This document shows positions 46,208 to 58,371 of a DNA stretch of 64,000 bases, piece by piece (within the stretch, counting starts at the first letter, position 1; the number at the start of each line of letters is the position of its first letter). The DNA is from Balanoglossus misakiensis. Taxonomy: Eukaryota; Hemichordata. Location: the NCBI GenBank assembly GCA_040954595.2, contig CM082588.2:1984001-2048000 (forward strand), given 5' to 3'. A program made the position numbers and the translations under genes. A model generated the notes under the pieces. The model saw only the letters and a program-made list of their open reading frames with translations, did not search any database and was not told the origin of the DNA.

Positions 46208-49200
46208 CTAATCCCACAGTTTAATAAGCCCATCCCATCCACAGGTAATCACCTTGGACGTCTCATGCTGATGCCAGATGCAGCCAATGCAGACTCCATC
46301 ATGTGCCTTCAGTTTGCTGTACAGTTTGGTGCTCTTCCAGTCCCATATGTTCAGTTTGCCGTCCGCGTCCCCACAAACGACATAGCTGTAAACAGAGACA
46401 AGCAGTTAGTATCACCTCAAAATACACTGCAAGTACTGGCCCAAACATGTATACCAGTACATGAACAGCTTACTACATACAGCTATTAAGATTTCAATCT
46501 TTAGTGTAAAAGATGATTCATATCATGATATCATTTGTGTAAAAAAACGTGAAGTACCTCATATCTGGTGCGAAATCCATCTGGCACGCATAGCCTGCCA
46601 CCATGTGGCCTTTGAAAATCTTCTTCCGGTTCAGTTTGAATCGATTTTGGGCCGAGAATATGACGATCTGGTTGTCCATGGACTGACAACCCAGCCATTT
46701 ACCTGTAAGATATTGCAACAGTGGGGCATATTAGAGAGAATCTGGCTGTAAAAGAAATGACTATACTTTCAACTTCGCTGATAATACTGTTAAAGCCAGA
46801 GAGACACTGAAAGAGTTATTCCCTTACCGTTTGGACTGAGTGTGACGCTTGGCATGGAATGCATGCTGGGTTCAGCTATGTACTTAAAATCCACCGGAAT
46901 ATCCCACTCCCAAACACGCAGACTTTTGTCATCGGACGTAGAAACAAAGCGTTGGTTTTCGTCCACAAATGTGATTGTGTTGACAGCACCCAGATGCCGG
47001 TCGTACTCCTGGACAACTTCACCAGATGTGATGTCCCACTGATGTAAATAAAAACACACAAATAAACATGATAAGTTTCAAGAGGTAATTAAGTTTAGGG
47101 GGCAATTGATATTATCATTGTACCATCACCATAATTGGTCTGAAGATTGTGAAAATGTTTCACTTTACCTGGACAATTTTCTTGTCAGACATGCCAGCAA
47201 CAAACAGGTTCTGCTTGTCTTCAGCTGGGTTGAATTTCACGCAGTATGGCACTTTGCGATTTGTAAACCTTGATATGCACTGACCTGAAATGAAAAAAAA
47301 ATTTAAGCTGAAAACTTAATGAGAAAACAATGAAACACATTCAAGGAGTTCAGCATTCCTCTCAATAATCGATTTTCATCTGTGTTTTCACCAGTTACAA
47401 AGTTTGGTTTTTGAGAGCACACAACTCACCAGTCTCTGTATCCCACAGCTTGATGTATTTGTCGTACCCAGCACTGAGAAATTTTGTACCGTCATTGTTG
47501 AAACAGGCGTCTCGCACAGCTTGCTTGTGGCCGAGGAAAGTTCGCAGTACTCTCCGGTCATTGTAAAACTCCCAAAGCTGAAATAAAAGAGAAAGTCCAG
47601 AGTTTCAATCTGTGCCACATTGTTCATTTTTTTGTATAACAATATTCATACTCTAAAACTGTTTATTTCAGACCAGCTGAGACCCACCTTGATTTTTGTG
47701 TCCATTCCGCAGGACAACAGCAAGTGACCCGATTTGGGGAACAGTCGGATCGCTGCCACACCTTTGGTATGCCCTGTCCAGGTGTGGATGTGTTTCTTGG
47801 GAATATAGCATTTTTCCGGCGGTTCCTGGGAGAGAACGTTTGTTTCCAGATCTTGTGGTACGTGCAGGTATGACCGGCCTTGGTAGTCATAAGCATCTTT
47901 GACTGTTCACAAAGGAAGACAAGAAAGAAAGGTGATTCAGGTGAATCACAAGGCCATGATTGGCCCTCCACTCAGAAACATTCTATATCTTCTTGGAAAC
48001 AATGTGCTTGGTAAGGACTAACAGCAGTTGAATTTTGATTTTTTAGGTCTCTGTATCTTACCATGAAGTGTAGATTTCTCCTCCACTGGTTTGTCATCTG
48101 TCTGTCTGCCTTTTTTACTCCTTTTGGCCAAAATCTCATCAAGTTCTTCTTGTTCTGCCTGAAAAATGTAAAACAGTTACTTTCACAATTATCATACATG
48201 TACCTGCAAAATCAACGACACATGGGGAAGCTTACACTCAGGCTTACTTGGATTTATTTAAAAAGTTCTTACCTCTGATGGTTTCACATTTCTCTTCTCA
48301 TCAACATATTTTGCCCAGGGCCCTTCATAACCCTCAATATCGGATGGATCGTTAGCTTTAGCCTTTTTTCTCTTGTCTCCTGCTCTCTGTTTTGTACTTT
48401 CAAACACTGTTCTACCTGAGAGAGAGAAATAAATGCAAATATGATAACAACATGTCGAAATGCATTTACTACATAAAGCACTGCATTGGAGTGTCTATTA
48501 CTTTTACAAACAACAATGAAAACTTTGCACAAGATAAAAAATGCTCACACATACCTTCTGTTTTCTCTGCTTCTTCCAAGCTGCCCACCATCTGAGATCC
48601 TTCTGTGCCACCACCATCAACTGATGGATCTAATGCATACCCTGTAAACATATCAACATCCTGATTATTGAACTTCCATCAGTAGCCACACTTCTATTGT
48701 GGAAATAGTTATGGACCAAACAATGGTGGTAAAAGGTTAAAATAAAGGATAACTCTCTCTGTTGCTCACCATAACTTGTGAATGTCCTCCTCTGTGTTTC
48801 AAATGTGAACTCATTAAAATGTGCCGGTTCTATGTGGCCTGCCAAGGAATTTTTCACCGCAGCCTGCTGTCTGGTTTTAAAAGGATTTGCTGGACCAACC
48901 TTGAAGGAACAAAGATGAAAATGATTTAATTGGCAAAATATTGTATATGACGATATCCCAACTTACTCTGCCCTCTTCCACAATGACAAGGCCAGTGCCA
49001 TCAAGGGTGAAAAACATGTGTCAGGAAATATCGACTTACCTGTGGTGCAAACAACTGCTCGTACTGTGGGTTGTACATCACTTCTTTTTTACTTGGATCA
49101 ATGTGTTGAACTGTGTCTATAGACTCCTGATAAGTAAAGGAGAAAATACCAGTTATAGTCTCCCTGTTATGGCAAAGCCACCACTTTCGTGCTGGTGACA

Positions 49201-49698
49201 CCACATCACAGCTTACAGACAAGTCTGACTGGGTTGCTATTGATACATGTACCAACGCATGATCAACGTCACTCAACATGCGAACCACTTATCGCTACAA
49301 TCATTGAATGAATTCAGTGACTTCTGTACCGTTTCTCGTGGTTTTGCCTGGTGTTAGGGGTTGAACGTCGCCACGATTCCACCATAACACCAGGCGGGGA
49401 ACCTCAAGTAACTGTTTCTCTGGTCTGGACAATGAATAAATAACGTACGACGTCAAACTGCATGCTACGGAACTGAACCCCACATGTACAAGTACAACAA
49501 TAACTCACGCACCTTCAGTTCCACGAGTGGGGCCGCGTTCAACTGTAGTCGGCTTTGGAGGGATTGTACTGATTTCCCTTTCTCTAAAGGTTTTAAGTGA
49601 TCGGTGGGCCCCGATTTAGGCTCTTCATTCGTCTCCGAATCGCTCTCATCGCTGCTTTTATCACTGTCGTACGCCTGTAACGCAGAGATCGCCGCCAT
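46208..49698 (-). CDS. CDC40: Pre-mRNA splicing factor CDC40/PRP17, WD40 protein
   Basis: I assembled twelve coding exons on the minus strand: 49698-49513, 49126-49040, 48899-48770, 48641-48555, 48415-48273, 48158-48062, 47902-47688, 47577-47430, 47284-47169, 47038-46828, 46702-46558 and 46385-46208. They total 1743 bases and 580 residues, one longer than human CDC40 as I recall it. The N-terminal part holds the conserved EPAH.NEF.FE.QRRTF block (exon 3) and [10 protein letters not shown] (exon 5). A lysine-rich linker follows, then a C-terminal seven-blade WD40 propeller from about residue 288, ending GLIKLWD. CDC40 (yeast Prp17) joins the spliceosome for the second catalytic step. The start at 49698 gives [20 protein letters not shown], which has the acidic, serine-rich opening typical of the family. 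Introns are short (about 60-390 bases). It is head to head with WASF. Confidence 0.97.
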
Positions 49699-50694
49699 AC
49701 TTTCGAAGTTTTACAAGTGCGCCACTCACGGTGACATTCATGATTTGACCTTTTACCCTTTGGCCTATATCCAAATCGAGGTTGGGGTCGGCCATATTTG
49801 AGTAGGATTTGTCTTCCTGGTAGGATTTCCTTGAAGAGAAAAACACCGCATTTCTTCACACTTTAAGAGCAAATGCTGCCATCGAATGAGTTAAATACAT
49901 AGCTAGGTGAGTAATTCACGTTGTTGGAAATGTCATGTTGGAATTCTTAGTTGTTATTGCCACATTCCGCCAGTAAAAATATAGTCTTCACACGTACACA
50001 CACACCCACTGATGATATGGACTCACAGGAAATCGACCTGACCGTTCATTAGTTTTCCACCCATGGGTTGGGTCAGTAGAGTTCCTTGTTAAACTGTCGA
50101 AAAGTATACACCATGGGAAACATAAATTCTTGTGCTAACAATCTGGCAAATGATCACCGTGAGACAGACCACGCAATTCGACTGATCGTCGTGTTTTTGT
50201 GCAGTGATCGTATGTTTATTTCAACGCGATTCACATAACTCGGCTACTGTGTACACTGAATCCATCGATTATAACAACAACGATCGAGGATAGTAAACAG
50301 CTTGGAGGGGGCCCATCTTCATGTTTGGCACAAGGCCAGGGTTTTGTTAATATGATTGATCTTTTTATCATGTGATTCGGATGATATAATTCACTGTCAT
50401 TTGCAACAAATTATTCCGTGATCTCAGCTGGCGGTGTCATATGTAGTCAAATGAATGACTCCTTTCAAATGAAAGGCGGAAGTGTTTTATATATGCGGTA
50501 TAAAAATGTAAGCCGAATGGTATCAACTCATAAGTGCATAATCTCAAAAAAAAAAATGTGATTGAAACAGACTTCCCCATTAAAAAAATCACAATTACTG
50601 TACACCTTGAATGTGAAGGTCATCGTAGTTGTTGCCTTGTATTTATGTTTTGTGTCGTTTTTGAATTACAGTCATGTAAACAAAGTGAAGCAAG
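49699..50694. promoter_or_regulatory. Shared intergenic region of divergent CDC40 and WASF, probable bidirectional promoter
   Basis: The two start codons are 996 bases apart and diverge. The WASF side includes a likely 5' UTR intron: a pyrimidine-containing tract ends in ACAG at 50671, 24 bases before the WASF ATG, so the first non-coding WASF exon lies somewhere upstream in this interval. The CDC40 side shows no TATA box near its start. No other gene is seen here. Confidence 0.6.
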
Positions 50695-52808
50695 ATGCCA
50701 TTGATCAAGCGACAGGTGGAACCGGTGCACATAAGCCGGGGCATTGTATCAGCCAACATCACAAATGAACTAGAGTGTGTCACAAACAACACACTTGCTG
50801 GTGTCATCAAACAACTCAGTAGTCTCAGCAAGCATGCCGAGGATCTCTTTGGAGAATTGTACACAGAGGCAAATGCCATCTTTGGGAGAACCAACTCCCT
50901 TCAAGACAGAATCGAGAGGTTGTCGGTCAAAGTGACCCAACTTGATTCAACAGTTGAGGAAGGTACAGATGGTTCTTTTTTGTTTTGCTCTGTTTGTGTG
51001 AATTTGTTTGTTTGTTTGATTGATCGCTCTCCTAAAATTTACCACTATATTTTCTCTCTCTCAGTTTCCCTGCAAGATATCAACATGAGGAAAGCATTCA
51101 AGAGCTCTGTTCATGCTGATCAACAAGTTGTGGCCAGAAGCAGCATGCCGTCTGCAATGGCGGAAATTTACACTTACTGCGACAGACCACCAGCACTCAA
51201 TGATCTCACAAAATACAGGTAGGCAGAATGAGAAAATTCATCAGAATTAGTTCACTAGTTTATCACCAAATTTATGTCACAGTTAAACACGACCAACTCA
51301 CTGGTTTGATAATGTTACTAAGGAAGTATCTGAATTGAAATAACACAGTAGTGTGTGTAATTAATTATTCTTTGGTGACAGGTCTATCAATGACAGGTTT
51401 CCTTGTCGACCCAGCCATAGGGTGTTGTTAGTACGTGCATAAAGAAGAGGTCAGAGGTCGCTGACAAAGAATGTGGTTTATAGTTCGCAATGTCAGTTGT
51501 TCTGTCACTCAGTGATAACACTGTGACCTTTGACCCGTTTTCATTGCAGAGATGACGGTAAAGATGGGCTGAAATTTTACACAGATCCAACATACTTCTT
51601 TGAATTATGGTGCAAGGAGATCAACCAGCAGACCGCAGATTTGGCAAAGAAAAAGAAGAAGAAGGTAGGTTTCCACTCTGCCTAAATTTCTCTCACATTA
51701 TTGCAATTCTCCTTACAGTAATGTTAATCACATTCCAAGTTTGCCAAGTCCATTTTTAGCTTTCAACTGAAGTTAATGTTCTTCTATCTTCCAGCAAGGA
51801 CGACCAGACCCCGACCGTTCTCTTCAGGTGCGGAAGCCAAAACAACGAAACTACAACGATCAGAGGCATGGTAAGGAGCTCAGTGAGCAGCCCAGTAGTC
51901 ATCCCTCGAGCATAGCCTCGGACACTCCAACCCGGCGTATCAGTCTGGATTTCCCGGAGTCCGGCTCAGATGGTGGCTCCTCGCAGAACTTGACTCATCC
52001 GGAGTACAATGAATATCACGAGTCGCTGGAAAAAAGAATGAGGTTACGGGAGTCTCATAAAAAGCCAGTGGCTCCTCCGCCCCCTCCCCCTCCCACTGGT
52101 AACTTTAACGGACCCCCGATGCCCCCTTCTCCTCCCCCTTATCCGCAAGATGGGTGGCACATGGGCAATGGAAGGATAAGCACCATAGATGACCTGCCTC
52201 CTCCACCACCACACTTGACTGGCTCCATGCAGCCACCACCGCCACCGCCACCTCCCCCAGTGCCAGACCTCACGGGGCCGATGCCAAAGCCAATGAGTGC
52301 ATCTCCCCCCATGGCCGGTGCCCCTCCTCCTCCACCCCCTCCCCCACCCCCAGGTGGCCTGCTGTCAGGCGCCATCCCTGCCGCACCACCGGCTCCCAAG
52401 CAGGGTGTGACATCGCCAGAGGTGAAGTCTCCCACCAAGCCCAAGGAGGCCCCCAAAGTGGAGGACAACGGCAGGAATAATTTACTGGAGGCTATTAGGA
52501 CAGGTAAGTGCAAGCTAACACGTCATTCCTTGTGCCTCCTGCAGATATTCTCTGTCAGCTGGCCTATATATGTACACTTGCATATTCCTGTTTTGTTTTA
52601 TATTCCAAGATAAACTGACATTAACTGTCTTTTGTCACAATTTGCAGGAATTCAACTCCGAAAAGTTCAAGTACAGCAGGAAGAGAATGATCGGAAGCAC
52701 TCGGTAGCCCCCAACTCCGTGGAAGCTATCCTGGCCAGACGAATCGCCGTGGAGATCAGCTCGGATGAGTCTGATGGGTCATCAGAATTCGACGATGATT
52801 GGGATTAG
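50695..52808 (+). CDS. WASF: WAVE/WASF family actin-nucleation promoter
   Basis: I assembled five coding exons: 50695-50962, 51065-51218, 51550-51664, 51795-52503 and 52648-52808, giving 1407 bases and 468 residues. The N-terminal WAVE homology domain (about 1-165; [34 protein letters not shown]) is the part that binds the ABI/HSPC300/CYFIP/NAP1 complex. A lysine cluster ends at about 179 (basic region). A proline-rich region (about 270-375) would bind profilin and SH3 proteins. The C-terminal VCA module has a WH2 motif ([15 protein letters not shown], about 406-422), a central helix, and an acidic end with the critical tryptophan (FDDDWD). It activates Arp2/3 downstream of Rac at the leading edge. 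It is shorter than vertebrate WASF1-3, mainly in the region between the basic and proline-rich parts. One family member is seen, so a vertebrate paralogue number is not assigned. Confidence 0.97.
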
Positions 52809-55264
52809 CTTTGCAGTGATGTCAAGGAAATAATATGAAGGTCAAATATCATTACTGAACAGTGACATCCATTGTGGATGTCCCAGATAACAGACACTGA
52901 AAATATATACAGTGTTTACTTACTTCCTGGGGTTTTTTGTTTCTGAAGTTAGAGAATTTGTACAATTTATAGCACATACCAGAGACTCAATCTCTACTAA
53001 ACTATGGGAAGTTTCTCTCTATAAATCAGGCTTATCGGTTATTTTATGGATATTTCCTCTAGGATATATACTTTGTAATATTTCTTATAAAAAAAAAACA
53101 ATTTCTTTCCCATCTGTAATTATGTAACTGTAAAGAATGAAAACCAAATTTTTTTAGGACTTGTACCCAGACCTTTTCTACATTTGGATCCGATTATATC
53201 GTGTCTACTTTTTATTAACATAGCAGGGTAGCTTGTGACTCTGTTGAATAAAGGGTTGAATGTTTGCCATAATGAGATGCTGATAGATAACTTGTATAGA
53301 AAACAACAACAATGAATCTATTGTTGTGATTTTATTTTTAGTTCAGTGTGTCAAATATAATTGGTGAAGTGATGTCACATTTTGGTGATCCTGGGAAAAT
53401 TTGTGTGTGTGTTTGTATTTACTTAACTTCTGCGAAATGTCAAACCTGATATATTAGATTTGCGAGCAGAATGTTGAAACTGGTCGCCAGTTGAGTACTG
53501 TTAAACTGGAAATTTTTATGGACTTGGCTGGAGCGAACATTTCCCGTTTTACAGTATCTTGAAGTGGCTACTCTGCAGTGAAGTGGCATACTCTGACTAC
53601 TGCATTGGTTGCGTGGATACCAGATGTGAAAGAAGTCACATGATGGCAACATGGACAAATGCAGAAGAATTTCACACCTACAGAGAAATGCTGTATTTCT
53701 GCATTCATTTGCTCTCATCCTTTTGTTTGTACCACTTTCAATTCAAAGTCATGGTTCTGTAACTTTCACTAGCAGACAGTTGATTGGTCAAGACTGTGTG
53801 TGACTGGTTGCCTGGCCTATCAGGAGAGCCGCTTTTATCATGTGACTGCATTCATTAATATTCATCAATCTCCTGACCAATAAGAGCTGTTGTGTGAATG
53901 ACATGCTCAGTGGGATGTTTATTTGAACTCAGCCATCTTTGAATGGTAATAAATAAATAGAGTAGCGAAGTAGTTAGCCAATCAATATATTTTTCTAAAA
54001 AGAAAATTGAAACAGGAAAGAGGGGCATAAACATGCAAACAAAAAACCAACATTCCTGGGTTGCTTGAGTCATGTAAAAAGCTGTAGAATAGTTTGTGAT
54101 ATTCACTTTTCAATGTCTTTTCCACAAAATTGTTGTGTATCATTAAGGCCATTGCAACAGACTCTTGCCATGATAGCTTGTACACAGTTTGAGTCACAAT
54201 TGATCATGTTTGTTTGGTGTGTTATACCAGTACATGTATTCAGCCTGTTCACAACTTACATGGTAAAAGCGCTTTGTTTGCATACACAATTCTGTATAAA
54301 AATATGTATAGTTTATTCTACATAATAACCAGAATTTCACAAAATTTTGGACACACTCTGCAGCTGTGTGTTGCTGTGGTGAATTTTGAATGGTATCAAT
54401 CTTTTTTTTTCAGTTTCAGCAAAGTTGTTTTTACCTCACTCTGTCTCTGCCATTGTTCTGCATGATTTGCTCTGTACATATGTATAAATTCCAGTCCTTG
54501 TCAAGGTCACATTGACCCAGCAGTCATATCATATTTTACAATTTTCCCAAATTTTGTAACAGTCAAAGGAGTTGTGGGTAGTACAGGGTTTAAACACGGA
54601 TGTGTATTGCGAATATCTGACATTTGTATTCTGCATTTCCTGTTGAAATTAGCCACACTCTATGAAGGGTTATCACGTTACACAAAAAAGACGGGAAATA
54701 GGGATTTTCAGTTTCATTACAGAACCATTGTCAGAGGGTATGCTCATTTAAAACAAAAACGAATGTCACAAATATTCTTGTCAAGGCTAAAAAAAATGTT
54801 TATTTCAGTTAATTGTTATATATCCTGCATTTTTCTTTCTATTTCCTCTGAAGGCAGTTATTAGTTTTTATCCGTTTTCATTTCAGCCGTATTTTTTACT
54901 GTCCTATGTCTAGAGCTCTGTAATGGTCCTGTCCTAATATCTTCTCTCAAATTTGTTGTATTATACAGATTAATATACCAATAAAATTTCAATTTATGAC
55001 AGAATATTGTGTATTGAACCAGAGAGACATGGACACACACAGACACAGACAGACGATGTATGTACGGACAATTATTCCCTCTGGGTGTCTGTCCAATGAA
55101 ATTCGACCATTTAATCCAAGTCCGGCGTAGACGTGACTTGCTTAAGAATGATGCGAGTTCAGCATTCCATCTATTGCAGAGTCCTGCGCATTTTCTCCCC
55201 ATATCCGTCAGAGCCCGGAGTATTCTTGATCTGAAACTGGGAAGGTCCGAATTTCCTCCACACG
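52809..55264. other. WASF 3' UTR and intergenic DNA
   Basis: The start is WASF 3' UTR, which may end near the AATAAA at 53247 or extend further, since AT-rich sequence continues. I see no gene before the claudin-family gene at 55265. Confidence 0.5.
53247..53252 (+). promoter_or_regulatory. Putative polyadenylation signal of WASF
   Basis: AATAAA about 440 bases beyond the WASF stop codon, followed by TG-rich DNA. Confidence 0.5.
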
Positions 55265-56756
55265 ATGGGAGCCCCATGGCTACCTCTACTCGGCTGGGGG
55301 TTGTCTGTTCTGGCGATCGTTCTCTACGTGGTATCGACGGCGACGGAGTCTTGGGCTGTGACACAACTGGTGTCGTTCATCGGATCGACGAGTAGCAGCA
55401 GGTCCATCGGCCTGTGGCGGTCCTGCGCCACTTCCAGCGGGCTCAACTTTTGCCTCAGTCTCGGAATCGACGGCGTGACAGGTAGGGAATCTCCCCGCCA
55501 ACCCGGTATTCTATCCGTATCAAACACTGGTAACAAACTGCTTTTTCCCACCCGACTAACTTCCACTCGCACTTCGGATCGCTTCTAACCACACCGAGAA
55601 AAACTTTTTTTTTTAAATAAAGCGTGAATGTACAAGAAGACGATCTATGCTTGGAAGTATTAAAGTCTGTGCTTCGTTTTGCTTTAGATTTCGGACCAGG
55701 GTAATTTAGCCTATGGCCATAAAGGAAACGACTGTCATTTTGTGGGACAGACTCTTTTCGGTGAAGTTTTGTCTTGTTAGTCATTTTAGGTTGATATACG
55801 AGAAATATTGTTTTCTTCACAAGTTGCAAACAACAGAATGTTCAAGGCCAGGCTTTTCATTGTGCTGTCAACCACTCGCGATGTTTTGTCAAAGGTTGAA
55901 CCACTACAATACACCAGCAAGTTTCCGACTTTCCGTTGCCAATCCGGCGTTTCCGATCCTCGAAATTGTGCAGCGAACCCGAGTGGGTGTTTGTGCTAAC
56001 ACTGTGTAGCAATGAATGGTGCCATGTTGTCCTAAGAGTGAAACCTAATTCGTGTCCTGTCATGGTGAATGCACACCTCTGTGATGCTCTAATATCTTCT
56101 GCAAATGTAGGAGGGATCATTTCCAAAGGAACAGAACTATTAGGGTGATAAAAATAGATGCGTGGCAGGCATGCAACCATGATAGGGAAAGCCATTCTCG
56201 CGAGCCAGAGTCTACCGGCCTCGCTCGTCTTCAGGCAACCCAGAAACTGCCGGAGGTCGCGGTTTACGACGATGAGGAAACACAACTATCATTTAGCAAT
56301 GTGTGTTCATTTTCCCAACAGCCGCTGTTCACTTCACCCGTTTTGCCACCGTCACCTCCGTCTTGATTCTGGCGGCGTCGCTGACAGTTCCTCCGCTAGT
56401 GTACTTCAAGAAACTCGATAAGAAGTTTGGCAAGGTTGCAAGTTGTCTAACCCTAGGGACGGGTAAGTGTCTAGCGTCCAGATGAAATTAGGTAGCCGTT
56501 GGCTCTTGGGAACACTGAAACTAGTGTTACTAACCTCGCGTTCTGTTTTCTTTAATTTGAAGGTATACTGTTTTCGCTGGGTACTATTGCATTTGCTGTG
56601 TGGCAATCAGACGCCTACCCTGGTTATCGCTTTGGATATTCCATCATCCTGGCTTGGCTGTCAGTTCCGCTGGCCTTGATTGGGGGCGCACTAATACTCA
56701 TCGGAGTGACGAAGACACCTGTTGAGTTCCTGGGCCAGGACATGTCTCTAGCTTGA
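55265..56756 (+). CDS. PMP22/claudin-family tetraspan protein, copy 1
   Basis: Three coding exons (55265-55481, 56322-56462, 56563-56756) join in phase 1 to encode 183 residues. There are four predicted membrane helices: near residues 6-26, two from exon 2 and the exon 2/3 junction, and one near the C-terminus. The first extracellular loop carries the family signature W...GLW..C...C (ESW, then GLWRSCATSSGLNFC), whose two cysteines form the loop disulfide. The start codon context (cacgATGg) is favourable. Family members build tight or septate junction strands or shape membranes. The sequence alone does not decide between claudin, PMP22/EMP and related subfamilies. The tail is short and has no clear PDZ-binding end. 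The gene lies just upstream of a paralogue with the same exon plan. AATAAA is at 57384. Confidence 0.88.
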
Positions 56757-58371
56757 GTTTATGCGTTTAAATCGTTCTCCGGATGGTGTTGCTAAACTTT
56801 CAAAGGCCGAAGAAGTCAATTTGTCACCAACGAACACAGGAGCCGAGTCTCAGAAGCTGCCGGTAATGATATAATACCAGTGCGGCCCCGGCAGTCTTGA
56901 AACTTCGAACGCACATTGGCCTGTTTTATTCTTCTCTGGATATAGCTGCATGAAAATACCTTGTAAATAATATCATATCCTCAAAGAGTGTTAACCATAA
57001 TAGTGTAAATAGCTAGTCAGTCAGTCAGATTCATTTGATGATGACTTCGCATATATAATTTATTCCATTTTTGCAAATTTTACGGGAAAATTTAAAGAAA
57101 TATATATCGACATTTGTAACATAGTTTTCTATTTTCACATATTTAATGACTTTATTTCTAACGTATATCTTGTCGAAATTTACACGATATTCTTGTATTA
57201 AATTATCCTTCCCTTCGATCACCGTGCACCGCAATGGATGCAACCCTGACAGAAAACACGGACTGTTTTCACTTTCAAAAGATCGATTCCATTGAGTGGA
57301 GGGGGCCGAGCATTATACAATGTCGAATGCGTAACCTCGACAGTGGATAGTATTGTGATTCCTAATGAGGCATGCACAATGAAAATAAAAAACAACTAAA
57401 TTCTCACACATCCGGGCTATTTGAAGTGTTTATAGTGTAAAATGAAAACTAAAACTAACGAACTGCTTGAAAAGAGCTAAGAATATCATGCAGATGTCTT
57501 TGGCAAGGCTTTACGCGTCAAGCTGACTTTTAATTCCTCGCCATTCATAAATATGGATTCCTTCATGACCTCCTTGTGTGGCTTGACGTCGCAGACCTAA
57601 TGAACTTCCCATTGTGGAGATCTGATGTCGCCGCCCGGGCGGTTTAGTGCTGAATCGACAAACAAGTTCGCTTCACCGCACGCGGCCTCGATTCACGAGC
57701 AGTTAGGTCAGGCACCACCATAGAATCAATAGTAGTCCTTTTGGTCAAAGTGGGCACACAACAAATAATGGGCGCGCAGAGTCTAATCCAGGTTACTGCA
57801 GGCCTACATCCACATGGATATGGATATGAAAACTTATATATTTATTTTTTCAAATATCCATGTGTTGCGCCTCTGCTTCATGTAACAATACTCCCTTCCA
57901 AGCGTACGTGGCGTGATCTGTCAGGGTCACATCTGACTGTTATTGATGACGCCATTGTTCCACTTTCACTTAAGCAGAGAGCGCAAACTCGTCCCATATT
58001 TTTACCATGGTTTCTACCATGGAGGCAATAGATTTTACCCCATCGTGACAATGACATATTACTAGTACATGTTAACATCTTTATTCACGATATGCATCGC
58101 TGACAACAACCTCTGGTAGGCCTACTAACGAAATACAATCAAAGAATCACGTGACTGCTTCCCGACCAATCGAATCGACCACTAGTGGTACAGCGAGTCG
58201 TCGGATTTGGGTCACTGTAGTTGCGCGTCGGCAGGCTTGCACAAAACCGTAGCGCAAATCAGCCGAAGCGACTCGGGTTGGACGAATTCGTGTTTAGAGT
58301 CCTGGACGAGCAGAGTCACCGCCTGACTTCACGAATATCGACAGCCAGACTAACCGTGTGATCGGAAAAAG
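56757..58371. other. Interval between the two claudin-family genes
   Basis: It holds the 3' flank of copy 1 (AATAAA at 57384-57389), an AT-rich stretch at 57000-57200, and the promoter side of copy 2. No other gene is seen. Confidence 0.5.
57384..57389 (+). promoter_or_regulatory. Putative polyadenylation signal of claudin-family copy 1
   Basis: AATAAA about 630 bases after the stop. It is the clearest hexamer downstream of this gene. Confidence 0.35.

Noticed and set aside
52139-52513. Glycine-rich 124-codon open frame on the minus strand
   Set aside because: It is the antisense of the WASF proline-rich exon (CCN codons read as GGN).
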